In this document: positions 1 through 8,936 of the stretch, piece after piece | How the letters are laid out: every line of letters begins with the position of its first letter | How positions within the stretch are numbered: the first letter of the stretch is position 1 | Origin: Myroides sp. 1354 | GTDB taxonomy: Bacteria; Bacteroidota; Bacteroidia; Flavobacteriales; Flavobacteriaceae | Reading direction: 5' to 3' | DNA: 43,942 bases | NCBI RefSeq assembly: GCF_030324495.1 | Contig: NZ_JACAGN010000020.1 | Span: 1-43,942 of the forward strand | Position numbers and translations under genes: made by a program | Notes under the pieces: model-generated | Seen by the model: the letters and a program-made list of their open reading frames with translations, nothing else | The model's database searches: none | Told to the model about the DNA's origin: nothing

Positions 1-841
1 ACAGCAGTAACAGTTGATATTCCTGCTTTAGTTGGAGCGAATGAAACGGTAACAACATTAGTAAAAGACGTATCAGGTAACGGTAAATACACTTATACCA
101 ATGAGGCTAATGCAACAGTAGTCATCGATATTCCAGCAGACGTTATTCAAAACTTTGAGACAATCATTGGAGATACTAATGTAGAGACTCTTTTGAAACA
201 GTTTATTACTGTTAATGGAGGAGGAGTTCAATTTGATGGAAATGCATTTACTTATTTAGATGCTTCAGGAGATCCTGTAACCGTTACGGTTGAAAGCCTT
301 GTCAAAGATCATGAAACGGTAACTACTTTAGCAAATACAAATGGTGTTTTAACCTATACCAACGAAGCCAATACAGCAGTAACAGTTGATATTCCTGCTT
401 TAGTTGGAGCGAATGAAACGGTAACAACATTAGTAAAAGACGTATCAGGTAACGGTAAATACACTTATACCAATGAGGCTAATGCAACAGTAATCATCGA
501 TATTCCAGAAGACGTTATTCAAAACTTTGAGACAATTATAGAAAACACCAATGTAGAGACTCTTTTGAAGCAGTTTATTACGGTGAATGGTTATGTTAAG
601 TTTGATGGGGATAATTTTACCTATATTGATGAAAATGGAGATGTTGTAATGGTAAGTGTTGAAAGCCTTGTCAAAGACCATGAAACGGTAACTACTTTAG
701 CAAATACAAATGGTGTCTTAACTTATACCAACGAAGCCAATACAGCAGTAACAGTTGATATTCCTGCTTTAGTTGGAGCGAATGAAACGGTAACAACCTT
801 AGCAAATGCAAATGGAGTTCTTACCTATACCAATGAGGTTA
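1..841 (+). repeat. In-frame direct repeats within the adhesin gene
   Basis: A stretch beginning acagcagtaacagttgat occurs at 1, 373 and 742, giving periods of 372 and 369 bases (124 and 123 codons). The first two copies are nearly identical over the full period. The third diverges after about 60 bases. Shorter 78-90 base sub-repeats lie within each unit. The array continues beyond the left edge. Confidence 0.85.
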
Positions 842-1749
842 ATGTACCAGTAGTAGTAGATATTCCTGCTTTAGTTAAGTCTAGTGAAACGTTAACGGTT
901 CTTGAAAATATAGTAACGCAAGAAAGCGAGGAGAGTGGAGAGATTGTTGATATTTATACGCTAACCTACAAAGATGAAGCTGGAGATTTACATCCAATTG
1001 ATATTAAAGTATTAGTGAAAGGAACAGAGACAGTAACTACCTTGGTTTATGATCCTATAGCACACATTTTAACTTATACCAATGAAAAAGGAGAAAAGAC
1101 AGATCTAAAATTAACGGATTTAGTTGGTGATGGAGAGTCTTTAACCAAGTTGGAATTTGATGCAAATACAAATTCCCTATTGTATACAGATGAGGATCAG
1201 ATTATTCATACACTCGACTTAGAGTCTATCAACAAACATCCGTGGTATGATTCAGCTACACAAAAAGTAGCTACTTCTAATACGGCTAATATTTATACCA
1301 AAGGATGGGTGGGTATTGGATTTACAGAACCTTCTGATGCACCAGGTGAAAAGTTAAGAGTAAATGGTAGTATTACTGCGGTCAATAGTTATTATGCAGA
1401 TTATGTATTTGAAAATTATTTTGATGGATATTCTGCACTGAAATACGATTATAAGTTCAAAACGTTAGATGTGGTTGAAGATTTTATTAAAGAGAATCGT
1501 CACTTACCTGGTATTACACCTATTCATGAATTGAAAAGAACAGAAGAGGGGTATGCAATTAACGTTTCAGAATTATCAGTTCAGCTTTTAGAAAAAACAG
1601 AAGAGTTGTACTTACATATGATCGATCAAAATAAGGAATTGGAAGAAAAAGAAGCTAGGATTAAAGAATTGGAGCAGGCAAATCAGGACATTTTGCAAAA
1701 AGTTGAACGATTAGAACTCATGCTTCAGAAATTCATGCAAAAGAACTAA
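1..1749 (+). CDS. Repeat-rich surface adhesin-like protein, 5' end outside window
   Basis: The reading frame is open from base 1, so this is the last 582 residues of a larger protein. A TTG at 193 is not a credible start. The visible part is built of short beta-type units recurring as ANETVTTL, GVLTYTNEAN and VDIPALV, and blocks of about 124 residues repeat almost exactly at DNA level (1, 373 and 742). After about residue 410 comes a different region (GWVGIGFTEPSD), then a C-terminal module with VEDFIKENRHLPGI and a heptad-like coiled coil over the last 60 residues. That module resembles the terminal domain of flavobacterial tail-fibre or S74-like surface proteins. The role is probably adhesion or cell-surface structure, but no enzymatic motif is seen. 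The next gene starts 19 bases downstream, suggesting one transcript. Confidence 0.7.
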   Translation, partial: TAVTVDIPALVGANETVTTLVKDVSGNGKYTYTNEANATVVIDIPADVIQNFETIIGDTNVETLLKQFITVNGGGVQFDGNAFTYLDASGDPVTVTVESLVKDHETVTTLANTNGVLTYTNEANTAVTVDIPALVGANETVTTLVKDVSGNGKYTYTNEANATVIIDIPEDVIQNFETIIENTNVETLLKQFITVNGYVKFDGDNFTYIDENGDVVMVSVESLVKDHETVTTLANTNGVLTYTNEANTAVTVDIPALVGANETVTTLANANGVLTYTNEVNVPVVVDIPALVKSSETLTVLENIVTQESEESGEIVDIYTLTYKDEAGDLHPIDIKVLVKGTETVTTLVYDPIAHILTYTNEKGEKTDLKLTDLVGDGESLTKLEFDANTNSLLYTDEDQIIHTLDLESINKHPWYDSATQKVATSNTANIYTKGWVGIGFTEPSDAPGEKLRVNGSITAVNSYYADYVFENYFDGYSALKYDYKFKTLDVVEDFIKENRHLPGITPIHELKRTEEGYAINVSELSVQLLEKTEELYLHMIDQNKELEEKEARIKELEQANQDILQKVERLELMLQKFMQKN

Positions 1750-1768
1750 CTTTTTAAAACTATTAATT

Positions 1769-4183
1769 ATGCATAATAATCATACAAAATATAAGGGAAT
1801 GAAATACATATTTTCCTTAATGCTGATACTCTTTTTAGGAGTTTTCTCGGGTACTGCTCAGAATCACATGACCAAAATTAAAGATGGTACAATGTCAGGA
1901 ACTAGTGCTACACCAAATTCCGGTGTCATATTAGAATTGGAAAGTGCAAATAAAGGATTTTTAGCGCCTCGTTTAACAACTCAACAACGCGATGCAATTG
2001 CTGTTGCAAATCGCACAGATGGTTTATTTATTTACAATAAAACAACGGGCTGTTTTAATTATTGGAGTACCGCCCAAGACACTTGGTTGAGTATATGTGG
2101 AACCCCACCACCAGCTGTATTTGAAATTACAGCGTTACAATGTGACGCATTAACTGTAAACGGAACCTTTAAACAGGGGAGTTATCTAACGTCTTCTAAT
2201 TATTTGACAGTGCCCGTTACCGTTACACAAGCAGGTACTTATGAGGTTGTCGCAACAACTAATAATGGATATTATTTTACAACCAAAGGAACTTTTCCTT
2301 CATCAGGTAATTATACTCTTATTTTAGAAGGGTTAGGAACGCCTAATATGGGATACAATGCTGGCGAAGATGGAGATTTGTTAACAATCTCATTGAACAG
2401 TAAAGCAAGTACGTGTATAAATAAACATGTTTTTGTTGAAAATGCAAACGTAAGTTATACAATTGAATGTAGTGATACTGTCGTTCACGATATCTATATG
2501 ATTGGACAAGCCCTGACAAATTCTCACAAAATGACGTTAATTGTGGATGTACAAACTGTTGGATATTGGAGCATTGCAACCAATACAAGCAATGGATATT
2601 CATTTAGAGGGTCGGGTACTTTTAATACTACAGGGGTTCATACGATTGATCTATTAGGAACGGGAACACCAGTTGCTTCAGGAGTGAATTTATTTAGTTT
2701 TACAACGAATTCAGATTCGGCTACAAGAGCAACATGTTCAGGAATTGAAGTAAATGTATTGCCAATTAAGTATGCTGTTAATTGTACGCAAGCAATTGTT
2801 GCTGGGGGGTACAAACAAGATGAAGCTATGACAGCTTCTAATACAGTAACACTGAAAGTAAACGTACAAGCAACAGGAGAAACTACTATTCGCACAAATA
2901 CGGTTGGAGGAATTTACTTTACTTCAGGACCGTTATCTTTTGATACACTTGGAGACAGAGATGTCGTATTAACTGCTGTTGGAACACCAACAACTCCAGG
3001 TATAAATACCTTTACTCTAGATGCAGTAGCGGGTATGATTGCTACTTGTTCATTTGATGTTACAGTAACGGGACAACCTGTAGCCTATAGTTTGACTTGT
3101 TCATCTATCGTTTTAGGAGGGACTTATGCGCCAAATGTTGCCATGACAGCTGCTAATAAAATGACAATTAGTGTTAATGTACAATACCCTGGAGCTTATT
3201 CAATTACAACAAATGAAGTAAATGGAGTGACTTTTTCTGCTGTGGGTAACTTTACGCTAACAGGAGTACAAGAGGTAACTCTTGTTGCATCAGGAATGGG
3301 CGTATCAGGTGGAACTCACCGCTATACTATTACAACAAATAGTGCTTTAGGAGCCAATACGTGTAACAAAAATGTCGATTTCTTGTATCGAAAAATGAAC
3401 GTCTTAGGTTTAGGTGGAGGTGCATATCAACCAGCATCAGCCTCTGGTAGCGAATCTTCTAAAGCAATTCTTCAAACAGGAGGTAATTTTGGACCGAATG
3501 GAAAAGTACAAGTAGATGGTATTAATATTGTGGAAGGAGCTTATAACCAAGGTAATACGCTTAGAAATCTAATCAATAACAATAAAATTGACATAATTGT
3601 TATTGGTTATAATTATACGCCAAATGCAGCTTCTATCACAATATTAAATGATTTTGTGAAGAATAAAAAAGGAGTATTGATTCATTCTCAAGAAAATGAT
3701 GCGAATGGTGCAAGAGATTTAATTAATGCTATTGCTTATTCTGCAGCTACTGCTGTATCAGGCACAGGAACAACTTATGTGAATCCTAATGAAAGTATTG
3801 ATGATCCTATTTTGAATGGACCATTTGGAGATGCACGTAGTAAACATGGAGGAAGTGATGTAAATAACTCTTATTACGTGACAGGATTCTCTAGTTCATA
3901 TACTAGTTTATCTAGTCAGAATGGAACACCATCGCGTTCTTGGTTGTTGAAACATAATTCATTAGGATATGTTTATATTGGAGATGCAGGATGGACTGCA
4001 GGAAGTGCTTCTAATAACTCTACTACAATTTGGCCAGCAGCTATTACTGCAGGAGGTACACCAATTACCAAAAACTACAACGCAGGTATTACAGTTTACA
4101 ATAGTATTATGTATGCCAATACAATTGCTTGGGCTATAAAATATGTACAAGAAAATATCAATGTAGATTATGTAGTGCCATAA
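1769..4183 (+). CDS. Secreted multi-repeat surface protein with a C-terminal alpha/beta domain
   Basis: This is an 804-residue protein with a signal peptide (hydrophobic residues 12-28, likely cleavage after TAQ at 31). The start could also be the ATG at 1799, which removes ten polar residues. Residues 50-110 match a segment common in flavobacterial surface proteins (GFLAPRLTTQQRDAI, then GLFIYN). Four units of about 105 residues follow (about 116-545), each with a Cys near both ends, resembling immunoglobulin-like or beta-sandwich repeats. Residues about 546-804 form a different domain with a hydrophobic strand (IDIIVIGYNY) and a Gly-rich opening (LGLGGGAY). It is reminiscent of ThuA or glutamine-amidotransferase-like folds, but that is only an impression. 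No type IX secretion tail is evident at the C-terminus. It probably works with the preceding gene at the cell surface. Confidence 0.7.
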   Translation: MHNNHTKYKGMKYIFSLMLILFLGVFSGTAQNHMTKIKDGTMSGTSATPNSGVILELESANKGFLAPRLTTQQRDAIAVANRTDGLFIYNKTTGCFNYWSTAQDTWLSICGTPPPAVFEITALQCDALTVNGTFKQGSYLTSSNYLTVPVTVTQAGTYEVVATTNNGYYFTTKGTFPSSGNYTLILEGLGTPNMGYNAGEDGDLLTISLNSKASTCINKHVFVENANVSYTIECSDTVVHDIYMIGQALTNSHKMTLIVDVQTVGYWSIATNTSNGYSFRGSGTFNTTGVHTIDLLGTGTPVASGVNLFSFTTNSDSATRATCSGIEVNVLPIKYAVNCTQAIVAGGYKQDEAMTASNTVTLKVNVQATGETTIRTNTVGGIYFTSGPLSFDTLGDRDVVLTAVGTPTTPGINTFTLDAVAGMIATCSFDVTVTGQPVAYSLTCSSIVLGGTYAPNVAMTAANKMTISVNVQYPGAYSITTNEVNGVTFSAVGNFTLTGVQEVTLVASGMGVSGGTHRYTITTNSALGANTCNKNVDFLYRKMNVLGLGGGAYQPASASGSESSKAILQTGGNFGPNGKVQVDGINIVEGAYNQGNTLRNLINNNKIDIIVIGYNYTPNAASITILNDFVKNKKGVLIHSQENDANGARDLINAIAYSAATAVSGTGTTYVNPNESIDDPILNGPFGDARSKHGGSDVNNSYYVTGFSSSYTSLSSQNGTPSRSWLLKHNSLGYVYIGDAGWTAGSASNNSTTIWPAAITAGGTPITKNYNAGITVYNSIMYANTIAWAIKYVQENINVDYVVP

Positions 4184-4210
4184 TAAATAAATTAGAGTAA
4201 AAATGAATAA

Positions 4211-4243
4211 AAAAGAGGGTGTTCTATTGGAATACCCTCTTTT
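4211..4243 (+). terminator. Rho-independent terminator after the surface-protein genes
   Basis: A perfect 10-base stem (4211-4220 with 4234-4243), a 13-base loop and a following T run lie 27 bases after the stop codon. Confidence 0.85.
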
Positions 4244-4251
4244 TTTGTAAG

Positions 4252-4548
4252 ATATTCCGTCCCGAAATAGCGATACTTCTTAGAAAAATGGAAAAGATTA
4301 CATAAGGGATATTTCAAAATATAAAAGAACCTATGCTCTAATTTAAGAAAGAGAAGATTGAATTCCTGTAAAGAAGAAAAGATGAAAGAACTAGATTGAT
4401 GGAAAGGAAATATCGTTTGTTATATTTCGATAAAAGTTAGGATTAGGTAAAAATAGTGTAAGCAAAAAGAGGATAAACGTCTTGTATTCGGGTTTTTTCT
4501 GTTTTGATAATGTCTTTAGTTTAAAAAAATGTAAAAAATGATATCAAA
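4252..4548. other. Non-coding stretch without recognised content
   Basis: About 300 AT-rich bases lie between the terminator and the next promoter. I see no plausible reading frame, repeat or RNA structure in it. Confidence 0.5.
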
Positions 4549-4580
4549 TTTGTTTTTTATTTGTTAATAGGTTATTTTTG
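4549..4580 (+). promoter_or_regulatory. Bacteroidota-type promoter
   Basis: A TTTG box at 4549-4552, a 20-base spacer and TATTTTTG at 4573-4580 match the phylum consensus closely. The small gene starts 33 bases downstream. Confidence 0.65.
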
Positions 4581-4613
4581 ATTGTTGTTTAATGTGAAAA
4601 AGAAATAAATACA

Positions 4614-4823
4614 ATGGAAAACAGATTGATGTTTGATTACACCAAGAGAATATTAGAAAATGTAAGTTTTGATTCTGATTTATTTGTAAAGGAATTTAAT
4701 AAAGCTTTACTCCAAATGGTGCCTTATGATGTTGATCGCTTAGAGCAATGGGTTGAGAAGTACGTCTTAGATAAACCCATCTTACATCAAAAATTAAGTC
4801 AGATAGAAATGCAAGAAGTATAA
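4614..4823 (+). CDS. Small uncharacterised protein, 69 aa
   Basis: This short acidic protein has no signal peptide or membrane segment. It looks largely helical (LFVKEFNKALLQMVP, then DVDRLEQWVEKYV). It has its own well-formed promoter and is followed by a strong terminator, so it is a monocistronic real gene rather than chance. I recall similar short proteins in Flavobacteriaceae, but no function is known to me. An in-frame ATG at 4629 is an alternative start. Confidence 0.65.
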   Translation: MENRLMFDYTKRILENVSFDSDLFVKEFNKALLQMVPYDVDRLEQWVEKYVLDKPILHQKLSQIEMQEV

Positions 4824-4870
4824 GAAGTTATTATTCATACAAAAGTAGGTTTTAGTTACAGTTAGTTAAA

Positions 4871-4900
4871 AAAAAAGAGAGCATATTTGCTCTCTTTTTT
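4871..4900. terminator. Bidirectional terminator
   Basis: A perfect 12-base stem (4871-4882 with 4889-4900) has a 6-base loop and A and T runs on the two sides. It can serve the small plus-strand gene and the converging GAPDH gene. Confidence 0.85.
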
Positions 4901-4916
4901 GTTCTATCATCTACTA

Positions 4917-6365
4917 TTAATAATAAGTATAACGTCTTACTTGTGCAATGTATTTCGCTAAGCGAATTACTTGGTGGCTATAACCATATTCGTTGTCATA
5001 CCAAACATATAATACAACGTTTTTACCATCAGCAGAAACAATCGTTGCTTTGCTATCGAAGATAGAAGGAGCCGATGTTCCAACGATATCTGAGGATACT
5101 AATTCGTTGTTTAATGAATATTTGATTTGCTCAACTAAGTCACCATTTAAAGCTGCTTTGCGCATTACTTCGTTTAATGCATCAATTGAAGTTTCTTTTT
5201 CAATCTCTAAGTTTAATACGACTAAAGATCCGTTTGGAACGGGTACGCGAATAGCATTTGAAGTTAATTTACCAGCTAAAGAAGGCAATGCTTTTGCAAC
5301 AGCACTTCCTGCTCCAGTTTCAGTAATTACCATGTTTAAAGCTGCTGCTCTACCACGACGGTATTTTTTATGCATATTGTCAACCAAGTTTTGGTCGTTT
5401 GTATAAGCATGAATAGTTTCTAAGTGTCCTTTTACTACACCAAAGTTATCTTCCATAACTTTTAAGATCGGTGTAATTGCATTTGTTGTACAAGAAGCTG
5501 CAGACCAAATATTTACTTCCGCAGGGTTGTATTCTGTGTGGTTTACTCCGTGTACGATATTAGGAATTCCTTTTCCAGGTGCTGTTAATAATACTTTTGA
5601 AGCTCCTTTTGAAGATAAATGGCGTTTTAACGCTTCCTCTGTAGTGAATGCTCCTGTATTGTCAATGATTAATGCGTTGTCAATATCATAAGCAGTATAG
5701 TCAATCTCTTCAGGAGTGCTAGCAGAAATCATGTGAACCGTTGTTCCGTTGATGATTAATGCATTGTTTGCAGGGTCTGCAATAACAGAACCTTCGAAGT
5801 CACCGTGTACTGAATCGTATTTCAATAAAGAAGCTCTTTTCTCTAATAATACTGCATCATTTTTATCACGTGTTACAATCGCTCTTAGACGCATTTGTTG
5901 TCCTTTTCCAATTTTGTTCATTAACTCACGAGCCAATAAACGACCAATACGACCAAAACCGTAAAGCACTACATCTTTAGGAACAATTTCTCCTGTGTTT
6001 TTAGCATCTTTTAATTTGCTTACAACAAAACCTAACGCATTGCTATGCTTGTTGTCTTCTAAATGATATTCATAAGTTAGACGACCAATGTCAATTCTTG
6101 AAGGTGGAAGATCAGCTTGTTGAATCGCTTTTGCTATTTCAACCGTATCAAAAATGTTAATTGGTTTCTCAACAAACTTAGCAGCATATTCATGTAAATT
6201 GATGATATCACTAACGCTACGGTCAATCAATTGATTGCGGAACATCAATAATTCAATAGATTTATCAAACCATAAATCACTTACGATTTTGATAAACTCT
6301 ACACATGCTTTTCTTCTGTCTGCTTGAAAAGCCAATTCCTTTTCGTATAAACTTGTATCTTTCAT
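4917..6365 (-). CDS. gap: Glyceraldehyde-3-phosphate dehydrogenase, long form
   Basis: This cytoplasmic enzyme oxidises glyceraldehyde 3-phosphate to 1,3-bisphosphoglycerate, or the reverse. The Rossmann motif GFGRIGR lies at about 136-142. The catalytic motif SCTTN is at 291-295 with Cys292, the catalytic His is about residue 319 (ETIHAYTNDQN), and the C-terminal motif WYDNEYGYS is present. The protein has 482 residues against about 335 for the classical enzyme. The extra length is an N-terminal helical extension of about 130 residues, a variant I know from Bacteroidota. Coenzyme preference and direction (glycolytic or gluconeogenic) cannot be read safely. The gene stands alone with its own promoter at 6398-6429. 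Confidence 0.93.
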   Translation of the reverse strand: MKDTSLYEKELAFQADRRKACVEFIKIVSDLWFDKSIELLMFRNQLIDRSVSDIINLHEYAAKFVEKPINIFDTVEIAKAIQQADLPPSRIDIGRLTYEYHLEDNKHSNALGFVVSKLKDAKNTGEIVPKDVVLYGFGRIGRLLARELMNKIGKGQQMRLRAIVTRDKNDAVLLEKRASLLKYDSVHGDFEGSVIADPANNALIINGTTVHMISASTPEEIDYTAYDIDNALIIDNTGAFTTEEALKRHLSSKGASKVLLTAPGKGIPNIVHGVNHTEYNPAEVNIWSAASCTTNAITPILKVMEDNFGVVKGHLETIHAYTNDQNLVDNMHKKYRRGRAAALNMVITETGAGSAVAKALPSLAGKLTSNAIRVPVPNGSLVVLNLEIEKETSIDALNEVMRKAALNGDLVEQIKYSLNNELVSSDIVGTSAPSIFDSKATIVSADGKNVVLYVWYDNEYGYSHQVIRLAKYIAQVRRYTYY

Positions 6366-6397
6366 ATTGTGTTAGATTGTGTTGTATAAAATTAGTG

Positions 6398-6429
6398 CAA
6401 AAGTCCACTTTTTTTATGAATAAAACAAA
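6398..6429 (-). promoter_or_regulatory. Promoter of the GAPDH gene
   Basis: On the minus strand TTTG (6429-6426), a 20-base spacer and GACTTTTG (6405-6398) give one mismatch to the phylum consensus. The predicted transcript would start about 25 bases before the ATG. Confidence 0.55.
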
Positions 6430-6459
6430 AGTTAAATTTTGAATTAAACCATCCAGTTT

Positions 6460-7848
6460 TTATAAGTAAACCTTAATTAGTTCACCCTTAGGAGATAAAA
6501 TATCCAATTTGATGCGCTGATTTTCATGGAATTGACTAAATAACGCTTTGGCCTGATCTATTGTGTTTATTTTTTGACCGTTGACCGCAAGTAAAATTGC
6601 ATCCACTAATTCTGCTTGGTAGGGAAGGAATTTTGTATTGGTAATTGCCGTAATCTTTACACCGTAATTTACTTTGTATTGGGTTCGTTCCTCCAGTGTT
6701 ACATCCTCAAATTCGATACCGTTAAAAGCAAAAGTAGGGGCTTGAGCCGCTATTAAACGAATTTCTTTTTGTTGAATGGCTTTGTTACTATTGATGGTAA
6801 GACTGACTTTATCACCAGGGCGTTTGGTGTTCAAAATATTTTTAATATCTACAAATGAAGTAATGCTTTTTCCATTGATTGCAGTGATGATATCGCCTTG
6901 TTTTAGTTGTACTTTTTCAGCGTCTGAGCCTGGAACGACTTCCTGAATGTAAAAACCTTGTTTGATGTTTAAGTTGAGTTTTTGAACCCAATTGGCATTC
7001 AGCTCAAAACCAGAAACTCCCAAGGCTCCTTGTTGAACATTGCCATATTCTAAGAAATCTTCTACAATTTTCTTTGTTACGTTAGAGGGAACGGCAAATG
7101 CGTATCCTACATAAGAACCTGTATTAGAGGAAATCATGGTGTTGATACCAATTAATTCCCCTTGTACATTGACCAAAGCTCCCCCGCTATTTCCAGGATT
7201 CACCGCAGCGTCCGTTTGGATAAACGATTGAATGCCTGTTTCAGATAAGTTTCTCGCCTTAGCAGAAATAATACCTGCGGTAACAGTAGAGGTTAAGTTA
7301 TACGGATTTCCTACAGCTAAAACCCATTCTCCTAATTGAATAGCATCTGAATCTCCAAAAGTTAGAAATGGCAGTTTTTCTGGCGCATCAATTTTAAGTA
7401 AGGCCAAATCCATTTGCTTTTCAGTTCCAATTAATCGCGCTTTATAGGTTTGGTTGTTGTTCAGCGTAATTTCTAATTCCGAGGCATTGGCAATGACGTG
7501 ATTATTTGTCACAATATACCCATCTTCGGAAATGATCACCCCAGAACCCGTTCCTACTTGAGTTTGAGTTCCTCCTTTATATCCGTAGAAAAACTCCAAT
7601 AAAGGATTGGTACGCGTGGTGATATAACTCAAGTTTTTAACGTGAACAACTGCATTAACCGTATTTTCTGCCGCTGCTGTAAAATCAACAGGATTGCTTG
7701 ATGGCAAGCGATGCAAAGACGGAGAGGATTCTTGTAGTTCAACTTTCTCTTTTGCTGCCAAGCGTTTGTCAAGGTAATATGTATAGCCTATTAATGTAAT
7801 ACCTGCTGTAAGGAGACAGGTGAAAAAAGTAGTTAAAAATTTTTTCAT
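6460..7848 (-). CDS. HtrA/DegP-type periplasmic serine protease
   Basis: This trypsin-like (S1C) protease of 462 residues carries a single N-terminal hydrophobic segment (about 5-25), either a signal peptide or an anchor. The triad is visible: His117 in TNNHVI, Asp147 in MDLALL and Ser221 in GNSGG. A PDZ domain follows at about 270-365 and a second, more divergent one at about 375-462. Such proteins degrade or refold damaged envelope proteins, and the Do/DegQ architecture fits. It is divergent from the dapF operon across a palindrome-like segment that may hold both promoters. I did not find a convincing promoter for it. Confidence 0.92.
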   Translation of the reverse strand: MKKFLTTFFTCLLTAGITLIGYTYYLDKRLAAKEKVELQESSPSLHRLPSSNPVDFTAAAENTVNAVVHVKNLSYITTRTNPLLEFFYGYKGGTQTQVGTGSGVIISEDGYIVTNNHVIANASELEITLNNNQTYKARLIGTEKQMDLALLKIDAPEKLPFLTFGDSDAIQLGEWVLAVGNPYNLTSTVTAGIISAKARNLSETGIQSFIQTDAAVNPGNSGGALVNVQGELIGINTMISSNTGSYVGYAFAVPSNVTKKIVEDFLEYGNVQQGALGVSGFELNANWVQKLNLNIKQGFYIQEVVPGSDAEKVQLKQGDIITAINGKSITSFVDIKNILNTKRPGDKVSLTINSNKAIQQKEIRLIAAQAPTFAFNGIEFEDVTLEERTQYKVNYGVKITAITNTKFLPYQAELVDAILLAVNGQKINTIDQAKALFSQFHENQRIKLDILSPKGELIKVYL

Positions 7849-7912
7849 AATAGAACAATTAAAAATGTGATACTAGTAAAAATAAAAAAGGTTGGAGGGA
7901 ATTAAAAAGTGT

Positions 7913-7927
7913 TTAACCAATGGTTAA
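7913..7927. promoter_or_regulatory. Perfect 15-base palindrome upstream of htrA
   Basis: TTAACCA, one central base, TGGTTAA. It lies 65 bases before the htrA start and could be an operator. A half-like copy (ttaaccaatta) occurs at 8063-8073. No regulator is identified. Confidence 0.4.
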
Positions 7928-7930
7928 CAA

Positions 7931-8094
7931 TGAACTCCTCTTGACTTTTTTGATTGAAGTGAAAATTAGCTATTTTGAGTCTGATTAAAGGCCTTTTTAA
8001 GTTGCATAGGAGAGCTACGGAATGAAAAAATGGCAATAAGCAGACTCAAAAAGAACATTTTTTTAACCAATTAGAGAAAGTCAAGAGGAGTTCA
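7931..8094. repeat. 164-base palindrome-like element between htrA and dapF
   Basis: The outer arms are exact 18-base inverted repeats (7931-7948 with 8077-8094). Inner arms of 11 exact bases (7973-7983 with 8041-8051) sit 24-25 bases further in, and the sequence between outer and inner arms is also partly similar. The arms together are about 54 bases. The centre carries another small palindrome (aaaggccttt, 7987-7996). It looks like a miniature inverted-repeat element, or a large regulatory palindrome, filling the divergent intergenic region. No clear target-site duplication is visible. Confidence 0.7.
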
Positions 8095-8148
8095 ATGTGT
8101 CAAATGAAGGGGATTATTCGTAAATTTGATTCCGAACACAGAAAAAAA

Positions 8149-8934
8149 ATGTATATGTTGTCATTTTGGAAATACCAAGGAACAGGAAATGACTTTGTCA
8201 TGCTAGATAACCGTCAGAAGACGTTTGATGCCTCAAATGAAGAAGCGATTGCTTATCTATGTGATCGTCGATTTGGAATAGGAGCCGATGGATTAATTCT
8301 AGTGGAAGAGGATGAACAGGCAGATTTTAAGATGGTATATTTCAATTCGGATGGCAAAGAAAGTACCATGTGTGGAAATGGGGGGCGTTGTATTGTTGCT
8401 TTTGCGAAGCAGTTGGGCATCATTCAGAATGAGTGCCATTTTAATGCAGTAGATGGATTGCATTATGCGACGATTGATACAGAGGGAATAGTGGCCTTAC
8501 AGATGATTGATGTCAAGCAAATTAAGAATAAAGCAAAAGGAATTTTTCTCAATACGGGGTCACCCCATCATGTTGAAATTGTACGTGATTTAGCTTATTT
8601 TGATGTGTATAAGAAAGGGAGACAGATTCGCACAAGCGAAATGTATGCACCAAAGGGAACCAATGTCAACTTTGTGGAACAAGAAGGTCCGAATCACTTT
8701 AGAATTCGCACCTTTGAAAGAGGAGTGGAAGATGAAACGCTTTCTTGTGGTACGGGAGCAACAGCAGTAGCTTTGGCTATGCATAGTCTGGGAAAAGTAG
8801 ATAACAATGAAGTAAAAATAGAAGTAGAGGGAGGAGAACTTTCGGTTCGGTTTGACTACGTCAATAACACCTATCAACAGGTATTTTTGAAAGGACCAGC
8901 TACCTTAGTTTTTCAAGGATTGATCAGTTTGTAA
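8149..8934 (+). CDS. dapF: Diaminopimelate epimerase
   Basis: It converts LL- to meso-diaminopimelate for lysine and peptidoglycan synthesis in the cytoplasm. Both catalytic cysteines are present: Cys75 in MCGNGGRC and Cys200 in LSCGTGAT. The N-terminal KYQGTGNDFV motif is typical. I place the start at 8149 (or 8155), giving 261 residues as usual for the family. An upstream in-frame ATG at 8095 would add 18 unlike residues and begin right at the edge of the inverted repeat. It is the first gene of an operon with an acetyltransferase 2 bases downstream and mltG after it. Confidence 0.93.
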   Translation: MYMLSFWKYQGTGNDFVMLDNRQKTFDASNEEAIAYLCDRRFGIGADGLILVEEDEQADFKMVYFNSDGKESTMCGNGGRCIVAFAKQLGIIQNECHFNAVDGLHYATIDTEGIVALQMIDVKQIKNKAKGIFLNTGSPHHVEIVRDLAYFDVYKKGRQIRTSEMYAPKGTNVNFVEQEGPNHFRIRTFERGVEDETLSCGTGATAVALAMHSLGKVDNNEVKIEVEGGELSVRFDYVNNTYQQVFLKGPATLVFQGLISL

Positions 8935-8936
8935 GT

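Noticed and set aside
8590..8877. 95-codon minus-strand frame inside dapF
   Set aside because: A shadow of a well-supported housekeeping gene.
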